The notes beneath the pieces are model-generated. The model was given only the letters and a program-made list of their open reading frames with translations, was not told where the DNA came from and ran no database searches. From assembly GCA_028023455.1 (NCBI GenBank), contig JAQFVV010000287.1:122001-186000 (forward strand): a stretch of DNA of 64,000 nucleotides. The letters run 5' to 3'. Shown piece by piece: positions 20,843 to 31,665 of the stretch (the first letter of the stretch is position 1; the number at the start of each line of letters is the position of its first letter). This DNA is from Epiperipatus broadwayi (lineage: Eukaryota > Onychophora > Udeonychophora > Euonychophora > Peripatidae). The position numbers and the translations under genes were made by a program.

Positions 20843-20850
20843 AGACTATA

Positions 20851-21829
20851 GCAAATTACTGCTTCTATTAGCTGTTTCTAAACATCACTGGATACTAATG
20901 AATTATTGTAAATAAAGAATGAGTTCACAGAAAAGTTTGCTTTAGCTGCTCAGGAAATGGTAATGTGTATCTCAATAATTAATTCTTAAGAACTAATTTG
21001 TTTAACTTAAAAGATTCAATTTTGTTACAAGCTAATTCATATATATATAAATCAGTGTTCTCTTTAATTCATTACAATTTCTTTAAAATTCAAATTATAT
21101 AAAATTATTATCCTAGAAAATATGTAGTATTAAATGTGCATTAGTGCAATGTTAATGAAACTCTGGAATTGAAAATTTCATAGATTACAGCTCTGTCATT
21201 TCTGGTGCCAGACTTGCTGTGCCCTGTGAGCAGCAAGTAAATAATTGACAAAGTTAGAATTGAGTTGGTAAGCTAATAGTTTAATTTAAATAATGTATGA
21301 GCATATTTACAAATGTACATACCTTATTTAAGGCATATTAAAATAATAAAAGATTGTGGTGACCTACACATAATAAACCCTAGTCCTTCTTTTGGACTTA
21401 CAGAGGCAAGAGTCTCTGACTTACATTAATACCAGAACACAATAGATCAGGTTCTGGGGATTTATATACTCTTCAAGAATTCTGGAGTCTTTACAAACAT
21501 TACCAAATATAATGTTTTTTACACACTCTAGGTGTTTTTTACCCACCTCACTATATATGGTGTTTTTTTTTTACAGTTCTCTAACTTTATAAAGCCAGCT
21601 GTGCAACTCTATAACCTAACAATATTGCTACACATTTATTGTTACAGTTATTTATATAATTATATCACACAATTATTATACATAATCATTGTACAAAGTT
21701 AATATTTTTATTTTACTCAATCATTATATATTTATTGTTGCACACACACACATATATATAAATACAATATCTGTTATAAAATATATATATAAAAAAAGAA
21801 AAAAATTAATGGTAAATACAATATTATAG
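20851..21829. other. Intron; three-fold gtgttttttac motif
   Basis: AT-rich. Around 21510-21572 the motif (g/t)gttttttacNcac occurs three times. Microsatellite (ta) stretches near 21750. No gene seen. Confidence 0.5.
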
Positions 21830-21849
21830 TCTAAATTCTTTTGTAGCAC

Positions 21850-21876
21850 TTTCAATTACATGGTAATCCTCGTCAG
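21850..21876 (-). ncRNA. Hammerhead-like core after the PLE stop codon
   Basis: On minus, just past the PLE stop: CUGACGA, then hairpin GAUUAC-CAU-GUAAUU, then GAAA. The core and stem II are good but no pairing for stem I or III is visible. Possible start of a 3' pLTR truncated soon after. Confidence 0.35.
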
Positions 21877-21889
21877 CTTTAACTGAATT

Positions 21890-23424
21890 TCAAATTTTAA
21901 ACTTAATGTTAGTATATTTCCATAAGCTGTGTATGACCGTATTTGCAACTTGCCTATTAATAACATCGTTCTTATATTTATCAATTAATATTGCCTCTTT
22001 AATTTTCCTCTTTTTATGATTTCTTTCTTCCATTAATATTTTTATTTCATTACTATTAAATGTAAACTTATAATTACAAGTTTTTTCATGGTCAAATCAT
22101 ACTAAAGCTGTATTAAATTGACTATTTACATTATTTTTAATTCGATTATATAATAATTGATGCTCCTTCAATCTTTTTTCCACAGAACATCTCAATTCAC
22201 CGATATAAAATTTCTGACATCCACATGAAATTTGATAAATTATATTACTTCTTTGCAATTTAGAAATTATACTCTTAGAATTATTAATCAATCGATTAAC
22301 ATTTGGAAGAACACAAAATGAAATATTATACTTTTCTTTAAATATATTCTTAATTAATTTAGATTGCATGTTATTTATAAATGGCATAGATATCCATTTT
22401 TTATTATCTAAAGTAACACTGCAAACACTTTTCTTATTATTAAATGAATTTACTGTATGCAAGATTTGGTTTTTATCATAACCAACCTTTAAAAGTTCAT
22501 TAGCAAAGAGTTCAATATTTAAAATTTTATCACTCTTATATTTACATAATTTATCACTGCGATGCAAAAATGATTTCAGACTTGCCATTTTATGTATCAT
22601 TGGAACACATGATTTGAAATGAATATATCTCCTTTCTCCAATAGGTTTAAAAATTAATTTATAATTTAAATCAGTAGCATCTCTAAATATTTGTAAATCC
22701 AAAAATTTTATTTTTTCATTTTGTTCATTCTCAATAGTCCATTTTAAATTAAATTATTCAGTTTATATAAAAGAACATCAATAATGTCTTTAGGACCACA
22801 AACAAAAACATCATCAACATATCTAGTATAAATTTTAATATCTTCAAAATTATAAGAATTAAATATAATATCTTCATATTTTGACAATGTAAAATTACAA
22901 ATTTGTGCTACCATAGGTAATCCCATTGGCCATCCTTTACCCATTTTATAAAACCTATCATTATATGTTGCAATAATATTATCACTTATAAATTTTAGTG
23001 ATTCAATAATAAAATTTATTACATGTTTATTTACAAACATATTAATTAGTTCAATTTCAATTAAATTTATAGATTCAAGACGATCAATTGATCCATATAA
23101 TTCTGTTACATCCAATGAAGCTAATAAATCATTACCATTTATTTTTATATTTTTAATTTTATCAACAAATTCATAAGAAGATGCAATTGTATATCTTCTA
23201 AAACCCAACATATCTTCCAACAATTTACCAATATATTTAGCTGTTTTATATATAAATGATACACCAAAATCAATCATCAATCTAAGAGGATTTCCTACTT
23301 TTTGAAGTTTAATGTTAGCAAATATTCTTGGGCATATAGACATAGATGGATATATATCATAATATGCACAATTATCCATAAAATGACTTTTAGCTTTCTT
23401 TAAAATACTATTTATAAATTTCAC
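21890..23424 (-). pseudogene. PLE reverse transcriptase with C-terminal GIY-YIG endonuclease
   Basis: Frame from 23424. RT blocks in order: LLASLDVTELYGSI (first catalytic Asp), KGWPMGLPMVAQICN (PMG box), YTRYVDDVFVCG (catalytic DD). A one-base shift near 22745 changes frame; TIENEQNEKIKFLDLQIF continues. The endonuclease starts NIIYQISCGCQKFYIGE, with R and KEH spaced as in PLE GIY-YIG domains. A single TGA at 22097-22099 is followed by 68 codons of good PLE C-terminus (KKRKIKEAILIDKY) to a TGA at 21890-21892. Only two lesions in 1.5 kb suggest recent loss, or readthrough at the TGA. The N-terminal part before residue 1 here is eroded. Confidence 0.88.
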
Positions 23425-23910
23425 ACATTATCCCTGTTATAGTTATAACATGGAGGGCAACGATATCATTTCAGCATCAAAAAAACTACAATCTTTTTAT
23501 CAAAAAAAATTTTGAGCAGTATTATCACCAGAAACCAAGTTCTCATTCTTACAAATATATTTACAGTTATACACAGTTTAATCAATATCACTATCAATCT
23601 TTGGACTTATCAGTTACTGAAATATAATTTTAAATATTTTTCTGTCTTTGATTTTTTAATGTTAGTTTTATTTCCTATCTTGTATCATTTATTTTCTATC
23701 TTATGTAGCTATCTTTATGTATTTATACTTTGTTTTTGGTGTTGTTTGAATTTTTCTTTGATATCTTTATTTTATTGGATATAATTCAATTTGTATTTAT
23801 GAAATATATATTGTTTTCATTTTTATGAATCAATAAGTTTTATTTTAAAATTAAATACATTTCCTGCCCAACTATGATTTACATATAATTTATTGTTTTT
23901 ATTATATATA
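23425..23910 (-). other. Decayed 5' coding region of the PLE
   Basis: Between the pLTRs and the intact RT frame. Minus-strand reading gives broken lysine-rich fragments with many stops. The plus-strand frame 23512-23784 is only the hydrophobic shadow of this A/T-rich sequence. Confidence 0.45.
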
Positions 23911-24320
23911 TGAAAAACAAAAACAAGTAATTCATGTAACTTGCTATCACTTGTATTTATGATGAATAAATGGCATTTTACCAAAACCACTGAACAAGTG
24001 TAAATTTGTTTAAATAAACGACAATAGAGTCTGAATTCACTATCTCTTTCATTTGCCCACCCTCAGATCAGCTGATTTCAAGCAAATTTGCTATCATCAG
24101 TGAAGGATAGAGCTAGAAACTAGATCTAAACACTGACTCCAAGTGTTTATGCAAAACGTTTCTATCAGTTTGCAAGCATGAATTTTTCAGACTGGTAAAG
24201 TCTTCAAACCCAACCTAACAAGCCAGATAGCTATATGGGTCTGATCTCAGTTCAATTTCACCACATAGTCAAAGCTTCTGCAATATATATCATTGCAAAA
24301 AACCTTTAAAGGTACATTTA
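23911..24320 (-). repeat. PLE pLTR-like unit, inner copy (410 bp)
   Basis: Starts, on plus, tgaaaaacaaaaacaagtaa and repeats directly at 24321 with few differences. Contains a hammerhead core at 24076-24100 and a conserved block atatgggtctga at about 24233. Confidence 0.85.
24058..24112 (-). ncRNA. Hammerhead ribozyme in inner PLE pLTR, type I
   Basis: On minus: CCUUCA, core CUGAUGA, stem II around AGCA-AAUU-UGCU with a U.U pair at its base, GAAA, helix III AUC-AGCU-GAU (better than in the other families), cleavage triplet AUC, then UGAGGG pairing with CCUUCA (6 bp with one G-U). The outer half of stem I is weak. Confidence 0.7.
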
Positions 24321-24695
24321 TGAAAAACAAAAACAAGTTACTCATGTAACTTGCTATCACTTGTATTTATGATCAATAGATGGCGTTTTACCAAAACCAC
24401 CGAACAAGTGCAAATTTGTTTACATAAATAACAAAAGTCAGAATTCACTCTCTTTCATTTACCTATCCTCAGATCAGCTGATTTCAAGCTAATTTGTTAT
24501 CATCAGTGAAGGATAGAGCTAGAAACTAGATCTAAACACTGACTCCAAGTGTTTATGCAAAACGTTTCTATCAGTTTGCAAGCATGAATTTTTCAGACCG
24601 GTAAAGTCTTCAAACCCAGCCTAACAAGCCAGATAGCTATATGGGTCTGATCTCAGTTCAGTTTCACCACATAGTCAAAGCCTCTGCAATATATA
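24321..24695 (-). repeat. PLE pLTR-like unit, outer copy
   Basis: Second head-to-tail copy, ending near 24695 in a tatata run. Same block order as 23911-24320. Confidence 0.85.
24462..24517 (-). ncRNA. Hammerhead ribozyme in outer PLE pLTR, type I
   Basis: Core CUGAUGA (24500-24506), GAAA (24482-24485), helix III AUC-AGCU-GAU, triplet AUC. Stem I: UGAGGAUAG pairs with CUAUCC-U-UCA with one bulged U (9 bp). Stem II has one mismatch from an AGC to AAC change. Two cleavages, here and at 24058-24112, would release a 410-nt monomer. Confidence 0.65.
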
Positions 24696-24919
24696 TATAC
24701 AAAAAAACTTGGTGTATACAAAATAAGTTATTTTCCAATGTAGGTGAGTATTCAAAAGCATTATATAATATAAAAATGAGAGGAAAATATTTATAAAACA
24801 ATGAAATAAAATAAATAAAGCTAATAAGTAAAGTGATATGAAAACAAATAACATAACAGGTAAAATGTTTATTATTAAACTAATAAGTATTTTTGGCAAA
24901 AATTAAAAATTTTACTTAC
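24696..24919. other. Intron next to exon donor
   Basis: AT-rich; nothing recognised. Confidence 0.5.
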
Positions 24920-25036
24920 TTCACAATTTAGATCAAAATTATAAATTTGTGGATAATCCAAAGCAAAAAATGTGATCTTGCACATTATGGTCTCATTTGG
25001 TAACAGTGAGCCCTTTTCTGGTTTAATTTCTATAAG
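24920..25036 (-). CDS. CFAP65: CFAP65 exon: end of beta-sandwich repeat
   Basis: 117 nt, 39 codons, phase 0. The acceptor is attttag before CTTATAGAA and the donor is gtaagt after TGTGAA. The product starts LIEIKPEKGSLLPNE, which has the same I-x-P-x-x-G-x-L-x-P architecture as the 63.5-kb exon, and ends FFALDYPQIYNFDLNCE. It is separated from the previous exon by only 81 nt, the one short intron in the window. The next intron is 22.5 kb and carries the PLE, the LINE, the LTR element and most of the hammerhead motifs. Confidence 0.9.
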
Positions 25037-25117
25037 CTAAAATAATCAAATGATCAGAATAAAAATAAGAGCTTCTCTCTATACACTTACAATAAGTATT
25101 TATTAAAAAAAAATTAC

Positions 25118-25402
25118 CTTACTATCATTGAAGACTGACATTATCCATTTAAAAGACATGCTTTCCTTCAAAGATGTATTTTTGATAAAAATAAGTTGGC
25201 TTTTCTGAGAAAAAAGTGGCAAGTTCCCAAAGTTAATTCTTTCTTGATTTAAAATAACTACCTGTCCAGGTAAATGCACATGGTCTTTATGTGGTTTATA
25301 GGTCCTTGCATTTGGGTCATCTTGAATTAGACTGTCACATCCACATCCAGAAAAGGTTATACAATATTGCTTTTCTTCATGAACATTTATCATGATATCC
25401 AC
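25118..25402 (-). CDS. CFAP65: CFAP65 exon: largest exon in window, LPGQ...FGN repeat
   Basis: 285 nt, 95 codons, phase 0. The acceptor is atattag before GTGGATATC and the donor is gtaatt after AGTAAG. The first codon is Val (GTG), read through from the previous exon. It contains CITFSGCGCD, then LPGQVVILNQERINFGN and PLFSQKSQLIFIKNTS, ending KWIMSVFNDSK. The L-P-G-Q...S/E-R-x-x-F-G-N-x-P pattern starts a new ASH/MSP-like repeat, with the following strand rich in I/F and N-T-S. Reading continues past the donor for only four codons before a stop, so the splice junction, not the frame end, marks the exon edge. Confidence 0.92.
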
Positions 25403-28400
25403 CTAATATATGCCAAAACTGGTGTTACTTTTATAACATTTACAATTACTGATTATGTCAAATAAGTATTAACTTATAACCAGATTATCATATTTCCACC
25501 ATTCTCAGCAGCATACAATAAGAATTCTTGGAGGATTATTGATGATCTTATAAGCCATCTATAACTAAGAATAGCAATCACATAGCTGGCTTATAATTTA
25601 ATACTTATTTTATGTATGTATTGCACATAATTTTATCATTAATATTATAAATATTATAATAAAAGATTTTCACAGTTATATGACCTAAATAAGATTTTAT
25701 TTTCATATATATGTACAGTAGTATAATTAGACATATAAAAGTATTAAAGTAATCTGAGTGATGTTATATGTATATGTAAATTAAGTAACAAAGTGCTAAC
25801 AATATATAATTACTGGCATGAAATTTTCTATGCACTGATGTTAGATGGTGATATAATAATTTAGCCAGTGTTTGGAATACTTGTCATTCCAATAATTATA
25901 TATATATATATACATTGTGCCAACTAAAATTTGAAATAAATTTCAATATGTGATGGAATGTCAATTGTAAAATTTATTTTTTCTTGTTTGATTTTAATAG
26001 TGAATATATTAACCTGGGAAGCATTTAAATAAGTTATTATGACAACAAGAATATTGAAACAAGAAACGTTTATTTTTAATTGCAACATAAAAATTTATGA
26101 ATCAATTTTATTCATTTTAAAAAAATGTACATATAAATAATAAAGTTTACGGTTTTTAATAAAATTATTGTTTGTTTTTTTTGTTTTTTATATGGATTTT
26201 TGGTTATAACATTCATAAAAATAGATTATAAACAATATACATGAATATTTAAGGTCTTAAATGAGTGTATGTTACATATAATGATTATTAAAAAAAATTA
26301 TTGTAGTAGAAGTAATTTTAAACATGGAATGCAGGGTGATTTCGGTAATAAATTTATAAAAGTGTTGCCTTGGATTTCATGATATTAATTATAAAGATTA
26401 TAAATATAAATGAATGATTTGAACTTGCTCTCTTGTGTCTTGGCTTCAATAGAAGTGAAGTGAAGTTCATTCAAATATTTTATTATTATCTTAAAAATAT
26501 TTGATCAATAACCATTAACTACATAAAGTGATGGTGTAAGAAAAGTAATATTTGTCCAGAAGACTAGACAGATTTATATAGAATTTGTAAGGAACAATAA
26601 TTTATTAAAACTATCAAAAGTAATTCACTCCATTACATTTCAATAATGGGATATAAATGTTAACAACATAAAAATGTATATAAGGATTATTTTCATCTGC
26701 TGATATAGTTTTGTGAGATTGATGAATTATTTCCATACAGGATATAAATTGGTTTATTTTGTATTGCATCATTATAGATAAAAACTAGTGTCTGTTCATT
26801 TTACAATGTCTTATAAATGAAATACATGCTAAATGAAAGGATAACTTAAATATTTCAAAAGTACCAAAATCAACAAAAATATATTATGGGTCAGATAACT
26901 TTTCATGATATATCTACATTCTCTGAAGTAATAAAATATCATCAAACTATATTTCAAGAAATAGACATTAGAACTGTGGCATTATTTTAAAATGTTATAT
27001 TAAAGAATGATTAATCAGCTGGTTTGCTAACATATTATTAGTATTGTTTTAGATATAATTGTATAGTATTCATTGATATAAATGGTATTATATTTTAGGC
27101 TAAGTAAATATTTATTTCATATGTATAAAATATAAGAGAGTTAAGTTTTCCTAAATTCAAATTTATATTTCATAGTTTAACAATTATAATTTTCATTTCA
27201 AAATACTAACTTTTTATTCATTGATTATAAATTAATTTTAATTATATGATATATAAGTATTAAGAGCCTAAAAGAATTGTATCATAGCAAGTATTTATTT
27301 ATTTTTATTTTATTAAAATAATGTGAATGAATAGGTAGTTTCATGTTTATTATATTTTTATTTTAATTAACTATTTTTTAAAAAAAATTAAGCTTGTGAG
27401 TTACTCTCAAATATTTTGAAAAACTATATATGTATTACAACATGTTTTGTGTTATGTAGAGATAAATATTTCAAATTAAGCATTTTTATAGTGAAATTTA
27501 ATGTATAATCACCTATTTAATTAAAAATTAAATTTCAACAGTGAACATATTATATAATACATAACTGGATCATATATATATTCTAAACTTTTATGATTTA
27601 GCTGTCATACTTTTTTTTAATTTATATCCATTGTTAATAAATTATGAATTATTTTAAAACAAGTGAACTTATTCTAGTAGTCCTTCAATTTTATATCAAT
27701 ATATTGATTAATAGTATTTTGACATGTTTCTAGTCACCTATTGACTTATACCACATAATTCATTATAAGTAGTTGTATAACAGTTCAGAAGTTAAACTAT
27801 AGGATTGGTAAGTGTGTACAATCACATATTTTCTTTGTAGTGAATTTAATATTTTATTAACTGAACCATGTATAGATTTTTATATAGTAATAAATTAATC
27901 AGTTTGGTATTCTTTAATATTTAATAAGTAATTAGAAATTTATTATAATTATTCTGTTAGTTATATGTAACAGTTATATTAAGAAAGAAATTATCTTTGA
28001 ATTGATTTGATAATTTATAAAGATACAAATACAATTATTGAAGATAAATAAAAGTAATTACAATCAGATATTTGCATATTCTTATAAACTATTATTTGTT
28101 AAGTGAATATTATATTAAGTTAGTATTTAGTCATAAAGATCATAATCTTATTAAATTATAGAATTGGAAGTAGTATGTATTAAAATTGATATTTGAAGTC
28201 TATTAATAGAGTGGTTTCATTTAATCAAATTTAAAGTTCATTAGTATGGATCATAAATTTAGTTTAAATACTAAGCTTTAATGTTGATGTTTGATCATAA
28301 TAAAACATTAATAAGCTTTCACATATTTTGATAATTATAATCTAAAGTTTAATAACTTACTTTTGTTAGATTGAAAAACAATTTGCCGTGATTTGCTAAT

Positions 28401-29201
28401 TGCATTTGAGTAAACATCAAATAGGAATCCATCATTTATTTTATATATTTTTATGATTGGATATTGTAAATTTTAAGGTTATTTAATAGGATAATTTTAT
28501 TTTATAGTATTATAAGTTAGTGAAAGTGAAAAGATATGCTAGATTACTTGATATTAATATTAATTGATATTAATATTAAGTTTAATATTAAAGTATTTTA
28601 CTTTATTTATAATTTAATGTTATGAATTTATAAAATTCTAGAAGAGTTTTATATGCCTGTTAAGGATACATTCACATGAATAAATTTATAGATAATAAAA
28701 TATGTATTATTATTCAATATTTGACCTTATTGTAATTGGCTTGTTTACTAAGAATATATTGACATTAATGAGATAGATTTCTGAATTAGCATTACTTTTA
28801 TTTTAGTTAGTTATAATTAGAGATCACTTATTGAGTTATAATTTGTTTAGAAATCATGGATATTTTAAGTTTGTAGATTACGCTAACATCTTTATTTCTT
28901 ATTTTTATAATTCTCATTTTGTTATAAATGGCTTCTCAATTTGTACGGCATATTAAAGTTATTATTTGATCTATTTATAAATCATTTTGTTTAAATACAA
29001 ATAAAGTTTAACTTTCAATATAAGTTTGTATTGTAATAAATATGTTTTGATCCATGAGGAATATTAAAGTTTATCTCTCATTCTTTGTCATTATTTTCAT
29101 TTTATTACAGATAGTTTACCTAATAGGTATAGATTAATATTTATAAGATAATAATATTTAGTTTTTATACACTTAAATGTAATTTTTTATACATAATTCC
29201 T
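25403..29201. other. Intron, no gene seen
   Basis: Nearly 3.8 kb of A/T-rich sequence with short (ta) runs (25895-25912) and no ORF of note, repeat arms or splice-flanked frame recognised on either strand. Confidence 0.6.
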
Positions 29202-29360
29202 CTTTATTTTTCTAACAGTTTTGACTGTCCTGCAGTCTTCTTCAGAACTTTTATAACTTACTTAATTCTGCTTACATTTATAATTGTAAACAGAATTAAG
29301 AAAGTTATAAAAGCTCTGAAGAAGACTGCAGGACATTTGAAACTGTTAGAAAAATAAAGG
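29202..29360. repeat. Palindrome with hammerhead-like cores on both strands (PLE pLTR relic)
   Basis: Left arm tttttctaacagttttgac... and right arm ...gaaactgttagaaaaa are complementary over about 70 bp with a short spacer near 29283. Minus reading gives CUGAAGA, hairpin GACUG-CAGGA-CAGUC and AAAAC; plus reading gives CUGAAGA and GAAAC with a spoiled stem II. Together they imply an ancestral CUGAAGA-stem-GAAAC core. Confidence 0.6.
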
Positions 29361-29824
29361 ATGAATTATATAATAAAAATTGCATCTAAGTATATAAGAG
29401 AAGAGTTATAATAAAATAATATATATTAGTAAAAAAGAAAAATGCAAATAAAGTAAAGGAGAAACTATAAGAATAATAACACTTCTAGGAAGAATATTAA
29501 AGTTAGTGTGCTTATTTAAATTTGTATGCAATATTGTTTTTTAACATTGTTTTAATTAATATTGAATATTTACTGAATCACCTTTTGTTTTCTTATTATA
29601 TATATATATATAGAGAGAGAGAGCGCATACATTAATGATGTGAAATATATTTAGATCATGAAACCATGCTTTGAGTCAATATAACTCTGACTTACCCTAT
29701 AACTTTTTTTTATTTTTTTTTTGTTTAGGAATTTGTTTTCTGCTATCCATTGGAGAAATAAGTGTAAAATGGAATTTTACTGTAAAACTGAATATGAGCG
29801 TCTTCCCATTTTAATGTTGTATTT
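29361..29824. other. Intron between palindrome and PLE coding relic
   Basis: AT-rich; (ta)9 and (ga) runs at 29603-29624. Probably decayed PLE sequence. Confidence 0.4.
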
Positions 29825-30060
29825 AAGGTTGGTCCAAATATTGGAAGATTAATTGATAAAAAAGATTGTGCTGATAAAATCAGTAAATGTAATATTATTT
29901 ATAAAGTGGCATACTATTGTGGATGTAGTTATATTGGAGAGACTAAATGCATTGAAAAAGAGAATTCAGGAATATGAATTATCATATAATAAATTATATC
30001 ATTCTGTGGATAGATGTAAATCTGTTTTTTCAGAGCATGCAGTGATTTATGTGACTTGAA
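29825..30060 (+). pseudogene. PLE GIY-YIG endonuclease fragment
   Basis: Plus-strand frame FKVGPNIGRL...DKISKCNIIYKVAYYCGCSYIGETK matches the linker and GIY-YIG start of PLE ORFs (compare NIIYQISCGCQKFYIGE at 22.2 kb). A frameshift follows, with K-K-R-I-Q-E-Y-E-L-S-Y-N in the next frame. A 5'-truncated, old copy on the strand opposite to the 22-24 kb PLE. Confidence 0.75.
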
Positions 30061-30177
30061 GAAAATAAAAATTAAAATCATATTTTATAAATATTACAGA
30101 CAATGTGTTGAATAAACTATTTGTGGAAAGTTGAACAATTCATGTGGAATGTTGATTGCTATTCAAGATGGTGTAAA

Positions 30178-30385
30178 ATGCCATCAGCTGGCTATAGCAA
30201 AGATTTTATTTTATATACACAATTCATTTTTTAGTATTTATTCTAGAATATTTTAATTGATATATATAATCAAGTAATGCCATAAACTGGCTATAGCAAA
30301 GATTTTATTTTTATTTTATATAGACATTTCATTTTTTTTGTATTTATTCTAGAATATTTTAATTAATATATGTATAATAAAGTGA
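30178..30385. repeat. Tandem duplication (about 105 bp, two copies) after PLE relic
   Basis: atgccatNaNctggctatag...attctagaatattttaatt occurs at about 30178 and 30281. Likely 3' region of the PLE copy. Confidence 0.65.
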
Positions 30386-30988
30386 CAATTTTCATGGGCA
30401 AAAAATACCATGAATTATAAAATATAGAGATATTATACAAATTTATTTTACAAATATATTTTCTTTAGAAACCAGTTATTCAAAACAATAATTTTTCAAT
30501 ATATATTTAATAATCAATTGTTCTTTATTGGATTACAAATTATTATACTTATTCCAATCTCAAATGCAGAATTAAATTTGATAAAGATAGAATAAATATA
30601 CCTATAATATTCTTTATAGGGATAATAATTTCTAATCTAATAAAAAAAAGATTAAAAATAATTTAAATATGTATTAAAAAGTGATTATTATAAATAACTT
30701 TAATTAAATAATATGCCTAAGAGAGAAAATTAATATAAAACTTAGTATGTGATATGAAGATTTGTTCTAATTGAAAAAAAACTGTTTAAGTGCATCTCAG
30801 GAATCATTAGACAAATATTTTATAATGTTTGTATTTATACGTTCAAAAAGTAAAAGTGAGATTGATTATAATTTCTAGAATATATCTATAAAGTTAAAAA
30901 ATTATTTCTGAAAACATAGTCTTATGTGTTAAGCAAAAGTATATTTTAATAAAAAATTAAGCTTAAAAACATTAATATGTCAACTCAC
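30386..30988. other. Intron, no feature seen
   Basis: AT-rich intron next to the 30989-31102 exon donor. Confidence 0.5.
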
Positions 30989-31102
30989 CTCATAAGTTTT
31001 ACATTCAATAGGACAAAACTTCCACTGGGTATAAGCAGTCTCCATTGGCTCAATAGTACCTTTGGGATTCAGGCATTCAAAAATATTGTGATAAAAGTTA
31101 GT
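30989..31102 (-). CDS. CFAP65: CFAP65 exon: CLNPKG segment
   Basis: 114 nt, 38 codons, phase 0. The acceptor is ttttaag before ACTAACTTT and the donor is gtgagt after TATGAG. The product contains NIFECLNPKGTIEP followed by W-K-F-C-P-I-E-C-K-T-Y-E. In CFAP65 the string C-L-N-P-K-G and the W-x-F-x-P-x-E-x-K-T-Y motif close a beta-sandwich repeat. The preceding exon ends in LRQ and the next begins VDIMINV, as expected for consecutive family segments. The intron upstream on the transcript is 19 kb long and full of LINE, Gypsy and PLE relics. Confidence 0.92.
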
Positions 31103-31397
31103 CTTAAAATAAAATATTAATCTTATGAGAACTCAAAAAAAGTGATAATTTTTATTAAGAATTTAATATCCAAAATCTATTTATTATGATTTGCAAAAAA
31201 AATAAATTTTATTAAATGTTTAAAAAAAAAAAAACTAAATATTACTTATTACTTAGAGAGCTGAACTGGCCCCAAAATAGTTTCAGAAATATACCTGTAT
31301 TTTGAGTATATAAAAAATGATGATAATGTAATAACATTTGTAATAAATAGACTTATAATTGAACATCAATTGTTTTTTATTACAAGTAATTACTTAA
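31103..31397. other. Intron next to exon acceptor
   Basis: AT-rich, nothing recognised. Confidence 0.5.
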
Positions 31398-31665
31398 GAA
31401 GACCCTAATAGTGTAGTGATAATGTGTCTAATTGCCATGTTGCAATCTGGGTTCAAAATTTGAACATGTAAAAATTTATCACTTAATAGGTATCTAGTTG
31501 TTCTTAGCTAAAAAAAATAAACCACATCTGAAAAAATCTTTAAACACTCATTACCCATCAATGACAACCATAGTAAAAATGCTCTTCCCCTTACAGTTTC
31601 TTTATGAAGACCTGTTGAAGCATCAGTTGCTCCAATGAATTGTTTAAAGGCTATTTATCTTTATA
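31398..31665 (+). mobile_element. tRNA-derived SINE-like relic
   Basis: tRNA-like head with a degenerate A box (tagtgtagtgat, 31409-31420) and a B box (gggttcaaaattt, 31449-31461) 40 bp apart, followed by an unrelated tail ending ttaaaggctatttatcttt. It cannot fold as a true tRNA. Confidence 0.5.

Larger units (their letters stand above)
21830..24695 (-). mobile_element. Penelope-like element with tandem ribozyme-bearing pLTRs
   Basis: Minus-strand element. Two head-to-tail 410-bp repeats (24695-24321 and 24320-23911) lie 5' of an RT plus GIY-YIG coding region (23424-21890). This is the normal PLE layout, in which tandem pLTRs each contain a hammerhead and precede a single ORF. Each pLTR here has a hammerhead in element sense. 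Damage: a 1-nt frameshift near 22745, a TGA at 22097-22099 and a decayed region 23425-23910 where the N-terminal coding part would start. Confidence 0.85.
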
